DNA from: Ruminococcus sp.
Lineage (GTDB): Bacteria; Bacillota_A; Clostridia; Oscillospirales; Ruminococcaceae
Direction of reading: 5' to 3'
Length of the DNA: 64,000 nt
NCBI GenBank assembly: GCA_017536105.1
Contig: JAFXRZ010000006.1
Span: 248,001-312,000 of the forward strand
Part shown: positions 62,117 through 64,000 of the stretch, piece by piece
Layout: each line of letters begins with the position of its first letter
How positions within the stretch are numbered: the stretch's first letter is position 1
Program-made: the position numbers and the translations under genes
Notes under the pieces: generated by a model
What the model saw: only the letters and a program-made list of their open reading frames with translations
Database searches by the model: none
What the model was told of the DNA's origin: nothing

Positions 62117-64000
62117 ATGCCAAAAAAGAAGGAATACGGAAACGAATCAATGGTGCTTCTCAAGGACGAGGAGCGTGTCCGTCTGAGGCCTGCCGTTATC
62201 TTCGGTTCGGACGGTATTGACGGCTGCAAGCACGCTGTTTTTGAGATACTCTCAAACTCCATTGACGAGGCAAGAGAGGGGCACGGCGACAAGATCATCC
62301 TTACGAGATACAACGATCTGTCCATAGAGGTCGAGGACTTCGGACGCGGCTGCCCTGTTGATTACAACAAGATAGAAAAGCGCTACAACTGGGAAATCGT
62401 TTACTGCGAGCTCTACGGCGGAAGCAAATACGACAACGCAAACGGCGGAACTTATGAGTATTCCCTGGGTCTGAACGGACTCGGTGCCTGCGCGACCCAG
62501 TACGCTTCGGAATACATGGACGTTGAAGTTTACCGCGACAATATGCGCTACAGCCTGCATTTTGAAAAAGGCAAAAACAAAGGCGGTCTGAAAAGCGAAG
62601 CCACCAACCGCCGTAAGACAGGCACACGAACTCACTGGAAGCCCGACCTTGAAGTTTTCACGGACATAAACATCGACCGGGAATTCTTTGAAGACACGCT
62701 GAAAAAGCAGGCTGTCGTAAATCCTCACATACGCTTTATACTGAGATACCAGAACGAGAACGGCTCATTCGATGAGCTTGAATATTTCTACGAGGAAGGC
62801 ATTGCCGACTATGTAAAGGAGATCATAGGAGACAACGGTCTGACGACGGTGCAGTATGTTCAGGGTGACAGAAAGGGTCGTGACCGCGAGGACAAAGACG
62901 AATACAAGGTAAAGCTCAGCGTGGCCTTCGCTTTCTCCAACAAGATGAAGCTGCAGGAGTATTTCCACAATTCCAGCTTTCTCGAGCACGGCGGTTCTCC
63001 CCAGGAGGCTGTCAAATCTGCTTTCCAGTCCCAGATAAACGCATATCTGAAAAACAACAACAAATATCTCAAAAGCGAAAAGGCAATAACCTTTGCCGAT
63101 ATCGAAGAGAGCCTTGTGCTTGTTTCCAGCTCCTTCTCGACGATGACGAGCTACGCGAACCAGACCAAGAAAGCTATCACGAACAAGTTCATCAAGGAGT
63201 GCATGACGGAATTCTTAAAGCATCAGATCGAGGTCTATTTTATCGAGAACCCCGACGAGGCCGTGAAGATAGCCGAGCAGGTACTCATCAACAAGAGAAG
63301 CCGCGAGCACGCAGAAAAGACAAGGCTGAACATCGCAAAGACGCTGACCCAGAAGATCGACCTTGCGAACCAGGTGCAGAAATTCGTTGACTGCCGCTCT
63401 AAGGACGTGACGAAGAGAGAGCTCTACATCGTTGAGGGTGACTCGGCGCTGGGTTCCGTAAAGATGGCAAGGGACTCGGAGTTCCAGGCTGTGATGCCTG
63501 TCCGCGGAAAGATACTCAACTGCCTTAAAGCCGACTACGACAGGATATTCAAAAGCGAGATAATCACCGATCTCGTTAAGGTCCTCGGCTGCGGAGTCGA
63601 GGTGAAGAGCAAGGCCAACAAGGATCTTTCGCTGTTCAATATCGACGCCCTCAAATGGAACAAGATAATAATATGCACCGATGCGGATTACGACGGCTTC
63701 CAGATAAGGACGCTGATACTTACAATGATCTACCGTCTGTGCCCGACGCTTATCGAAAAGGGCTTTGTGTTCATAGCGGAGTCTCCTCTTTACGAGATAA
63801 CCGTGAAGGAGAAAAAGGCTGAGAAAAAATACTTTGCTTACGATGAAGTTGAGAAGGCTGATATACTGAAAAAGATCGGCGAGAGCAAGTATGTTTTGCA
63901 GAGATCGAAGGGACTGGGTGAGAACGAAGCCGACATGATGGCTCTCACCACCATGAATCCCGACACAAGAAGGCTTATAAAGATAGACCCGGACGACCTT
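62117..64000 (+). CDS. Type IIA DNA topoisomerase B subunit (ParE/GyrB-like), 3' end outside window
   Basis: 628 codons read to the window edge without a stop. ATPase part: FEILSNSIDEAREG (catalytic Glu region), VEDFGRGCPVD and YEYSLGLNGLGA. The TOPRIM part has ELYIVEGDSALGS (Glu440) and the metal site TDADYDGFQIRTL (Asp522, 524, 526), then RSKGLGENEADMM. These differ from standard GyrB (EGDSAGGS, TDADVDGAHIRTL), as in a clostridial lineage of divergent topoisomerase subunits paired with an A subunit likely to follow. GGGGAAAGG precedes the ATG. I cannot tell gyrase from topoisomerase IV by eye. Confidence 0.93.
   Translation, partial: MPKKKEYGNESMVLLKDEERVRLRPAVIFGSDGIDGCKHAVFEILSNSIDEAREGHGDKIILTRYNDLSIEVEDFGRGCPVDYNKIEKRYNWEIVYCELYGGSKYDNANGGTYEYSLGLNGLGACATQYASEYMDVEVYRDNMRYSLHFEKGKNKGGLKSEATNRRKTGTRTHWKPDLEVFTDINIDREFFEDTLKKQAVVNPHIRFILRYQNENGSFDELEYFYEEGIADYVKEIIGDNGLTTVQYVQGDRKGRDREDKDEYKVKLSVAFAFSNKMKLQEYFHNSSFLEHGGSPQEAVKSAFQSQINAYLKNNNKYLKSEKAITFADIEESLVLVSSSFSTMTSYANQTKKAITNKFIKECMTEFLKHQIEVYFIENPDEAVKIAEQVLINKRSREHAEKTRLNIAKTLTQKIDLANQVQKFVDCRSKDVTKRELYIVEGDSALGSVKMARDSEFQAVMPVRGKILNCLKADYDRIFKSEIITDLVKVLGCGVEVKSKANKDLSLFNIDALKWNKIIICTDADYDGFQIRTLILTMIYRLCPTLIEKGFVFIAESPLYEITVKEKKAEKKYFAYDEVEKADILKKIGESKYVLQRSKGLGENEADMMALTTMNPDTRRLIKIDPDDL

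Noticed and set aside
1..64000. CRISPR arrays, prophage or insertion sequences
   Set aside because: No spaced direct repeats, integrase, transposase or phage genes were seen.

Overview
The window is ordinary chromosome from a low-to-mid GC Gram-positive bacterium, most likely a Ruminococcus-like member of the Oscillospiraceae/Ruminococcaceae. The evidence is mixed: A/G-rich Shine-Dalgarno sites before almost every gene, sigma-A promoters with 17-base spacers, sporulation genes (spoIIGA-sigE, a spoVB-like flippase, whiA), HPr kinase, pyruvate formate-lyase, a tetrahydrofolate riboswitch, and runs of small lipoproteins typical of ruminococci. I see no prophage, insertion sequence or CRISPR array.

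Layout. 1-3.6 kb: membrane protein, spoVB-like flippase, mazG, rqcP-like S4 protein, tRNA-Leu. 3.6-7.2 kb (minus): small membrane peptide, ribbon-helix-helix-like protein and clpB. 7.2-11.5 kb: ABC exporter pair, tRNA-Thr, a sigma factor with a long C-terminal extension, and a 100-residue protein of unknown role. 11.7-17 kb (minus): tmRNA, smpB, a pyruvate formate-lyase split into three ORFs, and pyruvate kinase. 17.2-19.3 kb: four tandem paralogous lipoproteins. 19.4-24.3 kb: hrcA-grpE-dnaK-dnaJ behind two overlapping CIRCE operators. 24.4-28.1 kb (minus): an mgtE remnant behind a structured leader, then an orphan solute-binding protein and a GGDEF sensor. 28.2-29.8 kb: spoIIGA-sigE. 29.8-49.6 kb (minus): rpsO-pnp with structured leaders, followed going upstream by a long run of murD-GNAT-PLP enzyme-membrane protein-hprK-murB-rapZ-whiA-dnaE-M16 pair-lgt-folD. 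49.9-51.8 kb: a divergent PRPP synthetase and ispD. 51.8-59 kb (minus): a CmpB-like membrane protein, ahcY, proC, folC, folT behind a THF riboswitch, and pfkA. 59.2-61.9 kb (minus): a PASTA pseudokinase and a zinc-ribbon membrane protein. From 62.1 kb to the end: an incomplete type IIA topoisomerase B subunit.

How genes fit together. Pyk and Pfl form adjacent steps from PEP to acetyl-CoA and formate, and pfkA lies further along. HrcA represses its own chaperone operon. SmpB and tmRNA form the trans-translation pair, and the RqcP-like protein points to a second ribosome-rescue route. FolT and FolC, controlled by the THF riboswitch, import and retain folate, and FolD uses it. HprK, RapZ and WhiA link carbon status to envelope growth (MurB, MurD) and division.

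The most unusual items are the split pyruvate formate-lyase, whose glycyl-radical domain is a separate gene with a diverged domain-like ORF between; the kinase-like protein that has lost its catalytic residues; the sigma factor with a roughly 340-residue extension; and the unrecognised structured leader in front of the broken mgtE.
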